Assembly (NCBI GenBank): GCA_003508755.1
Contig: DNTK01000244.1
Span: forward strand, 1 to 8,316
Direction: 5' to 3'
Length of the DNA stretch: 8,316 nucleotides
From: Bacteroidales bacterium
GTDB lineage: Bacteria; Bacteroidota; Bacteroidia; Bacteroidales; UBA10428
Below the pieces are notes generated by a model, which saw only the letters and a list, made by a program, of their open reading frames with translations, was not told the DNA's origin and did no database searches. A program made the translations under genes and the position numbers. The stretch's first letter is position 1. Each line of letters starts with the position of its first letter. Shown here piece by piece: positions 7,002 through 8,316 of the stretch.

Positions 7002-7255
7002 CGTGCTATTTTTTAAATCATGCTCAAATTATGAACTGACAACCTGATTGATGCGGATATTGAAGGATTAAAACTCCTAAAAATGCAGTATTGTCTACCT
7101 AAAAATATCATTAATTACCTAATAATAAAAGAAAAAATACGAACTTAAAGAGGGAATTGTCAATAAATGTGTTTCGTTTTCACATAAATAATGCTTACTT
7201 TTTGGAAAGATTTATGGTAAAACAAACTATGATTTTGTTTAAAACTTTCTTTTCG
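7002..7255. promoter_or_regulatory. Divergent spacer between the T9SS cargo gene and the PorP/SprF gene
   Basis: This AT-rich spacer of 254 bp carries the promoters of both divergent genes. Toward the + gene, TACTTTTTG (7196-7204) is a near match to the -7 box with one extra base; transcription from it would start near 7211 and leave too little leader for the upstream TTG start. Toward the - gene, TAATTTG (minus strand, 7031 to 7025) is one base short of TAnnTTTG. Neither has a clear -33 partner. No operator, hairpin or small gene was recognised. Confidence 0.35.
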
Positions 7256-8257
7256 ATGCAAAATATCTACCTGAAAATTACCTTGTTCTGCATTGTAATC
7301 TTCATAGGTTTTCAACCCATGGTGGCACAGGATGTTCATCTTACATCCTTTAATTACAGCCCGTTGCTTGTAAATCCGGCAAACACCGGTAACTTTTATG
7401 GCAACTGGAGAGCCGCACTTAACTATCGGAACCAGTGGGCCGGAACTGGCAGTGCTTATTCTACAGCTATTGCCAGTGGCGACAAGCTATTTAATCTCCG
7501 CGGACAGAAAATTGGTGCCGGAGTCATGTTTATTAACGACCAAACCAATAATGGTATCCAACGAAACATGCTCTTAGCTTCTGGTAGTTATTTCTATGAA
7601 TATGCCGACAATCACTTCTCAGGTGGTCTTCAAACAGGTATAGTTTTTCTTAGCCCAGCAAACCCAAATTGGGGATTATACAACCCCGAAAGAGATGATC
7701 ACAGCAATCCAAATAATGAGACCACACCGGTAGATAAACAAAACTATGTAGATGTAAATCTTGGTTTTATGTGGTGGCGAAGCATTGGTATCTTTGAGCC
7801 TCAAGCCGGCATTGCATTTGCGCACATAAATGCACCAAACCAATCCTTAAATGGCGGAACCGACAAGATTCCAATCACCTCTAAATTGCATGGAAGTCTA
7901 AAGACCAAGCTTAACGACGAAATATATATTACACCAACCTTGCTGGTTGCCAATAACAATAAAAGTACGCTTACTGTATTTGGGGTAAATGGTGGATACA
8001 GGCTGCTGGGCAATCGTTCAAGTGTTAAGGAAGTTTATGGTGGCCTGTATCTGCGCAACGGTATTGCCAGTGAAATAAATGATGTGGCATTAATGCTGGG
8101 TACTACAGTTGGCCGTCTCGATATTGTGTTAAGCTACGATTTAAACATGACAAGCATGAGTCAAAGTAAGAATTTGTCTTCCTTTGAAATTTCTTTAGTT
8201 TATAAGAGTCTAAGTACAATTTTAAATAGTTATTCTATTCCCTGTGAAAGGTTCTAA
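7256..8257 (+). CDS. PorP/SprF family type IX secretion outer-membrane protein
   Basis: From the ATG at 7256 the product is 333 residues, typical for the PorP/SprF family. Residues 1-24 form a signal peptide (MQNIYLK, hydrophobic ITLFCIVIFIGF, then PMVA, cleavage before Gln25). The mature start carries the family hallmarks SPLLVNPANTG (35-45) and NYRNQW (56-61), then KIGAGVMFINDQTNNG (85-100). Alternating beta strands with outward-facing aromatics follow, and the end is FEISLVYKS...IPCERF, a tail common in this family. It is predicted to be an outer-membrane beta barrel. PorP and SprF are known to take part in T9SS, SprF being needed for secretion of the type B cargo SprB, so this one probably serves the PKD protein encoded divergently. 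In-frame starts upstream exist (TTG 7157, preceded by AAAGAGG, and ATG 7214, preceded by GGAAAG); they would lengthen the signal peptide n-region by 33 or 14 residues. I chose 7256 because it gives the most normal signal peptide. Confidence 0.92.
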   Translation: MQNIYLKITLFCIVIFIGFQPMVAQDVHLTSFNYSPLLVNPANTGNFYGNWRAALNYRNQWAGTGSAYSTAIASGDKLFNLRGQKIGAGVMFINDQTNNGIQRNMLLASGSYFYEYADNHFSGGLQTGIVFLSPANPNWGLYNPERDDHSNPNNETTPVDKQNYVDVNLGFMWWRSIGIFEPQAGIAFAHINAPNQSLNGGTDKIPITSKLHGSLKTKLNDEIYITPTLLVANNNKSTLTVFGVNGGYRLLGNRSSVKEVYGGLYLRNGIASEINDVALMLGTTVGRLDIVLSYDLNMTSMSQSKNLSSFEISLVYKSLSTILNSYSIPCERF

Positions 8258-8316
8258 AATAAAAATATTCGCCCTGGGTGTGCTTCTTGCTGTTAGCTTT
8301 ACAGTTAGAGGTCAGA
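8244..8316 (+). CDS. Start of an exported protein, signal peptide only, cut by the window edge
   Basis: A GTG at 8244-8246, inside the end of the PorP/SprF gene and in another frame, opens a frame that runs to the window edge. Its first 24 residues read (V/M)KGSKIKIFALGVLLAVSFTVRGQ, a textbook Sec signal peptide: three lysines, a hydrophobic core (IFALGVLLAVSFTV) and a cleavage-like end at RGQ. It overlaps the upstream gene by 14 bp (8244-8257), which suggests translational coupling and one transcript. No ATG is available before the hydrophobic core, so GTG is the only reasonable start. The mature protein is outside the window. Genes beside PorP/SprF in this phylum often encode OmpA-like, TPR or other envelope proteins, but nothing here tells which. 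Confidence 0.72.
   Translation, partial: MKGSKIKIFALGVLLAVSFTVRGQ

Noticed and set aside
7157..7255. Upstream TTG start for the PorP/SprF gene
   Set aside because: An AAAGAGG sequence precedes it, but it would put 33 extra residues before an already complete signal peptide, and a possible promoter box lies inside the extension. It is kept only as an alternative.
1..8316. CRISPR array, tRNA, rRNA, insertion sequence, phage or defence genes
   Set aside because: I looked for spaced direct repeats, cloverleaf-like stretches, transposase motifs and terminal inverted repeats, and saw none. All large frames are housekeeping or envelope genes.

Overview
The window (about 40% GC by eye, with AT-rich spacers) looks like chromosomal DNA of a member of the Bacteroidota. 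The signs are a type B type IX secretion (T9SS) C-terminal domain on a PKD-repeat protein, a PorP/SprF-family partner, a carboxypeptidase-regulatory-like surface protein, signal peptides ending in -AQ or -SQ, few strong Shine-Dalgarno sequences, and a TAnnTTTG-type promoter box. A marine or gut-type Bacteroidales/Marinilabiliales relative is plausible, but the sequence alone does not fix the genus.

Layout: (1) 1-425, + strand: the C-terminal 140 residues of an extended-SDR nucleotide-sugar epimerase, cut by the window edge. (2) 504-1781, +: a secreted protein with a CarboxypepD_reg-like domain, preceded by the best promoter match in the window. (3) 1800-2207, -: a small STAS/SEC14-like (SpoIIAA-like) cytosolic protein, tail to tail with gene 2 and only 18 bp away. 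(4) 2459-4744, +: a full-length MaeB-type malic enzyme with a C-terminal phosphotransacetylase-like domain. (5) 4760-4797: a strong hairpin with A and T tracts that can terminate transcription from both sides. (6) 4821-7001, -: a 726-residue secreted PKD/Ig-like modular protein with a type B T9SS sorting domain. (7) 7256-8257, +: a PorP/SprF-family outer-membrane protein, divergent from gene 6. (8) 8244 to beyond the right edge, +: the signal peptide of another exported protein, starting at GTG and overlapping gene 7 by 14 bp.

Genes 6-8 form the most coherent unit. Gene 6 is a likely T9SS cargo or adhesin, gene 7 is of the family that helps export or anchor type B cargo, and gene 8 is probably co-translated with gene 7. 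The cargo and its PorP/SprF partner share a divergent 254-bp spacer instead of the same-strand order known for sprB-sprF. Genes 1-4 are unrelated to these and to each other: sugar-nucleotide metabolism, a surface protein, a small regulator-like protein and central carbon metabolism. No tRNA, rRNA, CRISPR array, insertion sequence or phage gene was seen. I did not find a clearly new biological system; the most notable points are the divergent T9SS pair, the cysteine-paired module architecture of the cargo protein, and the hidden overlapping gene at the right edge.
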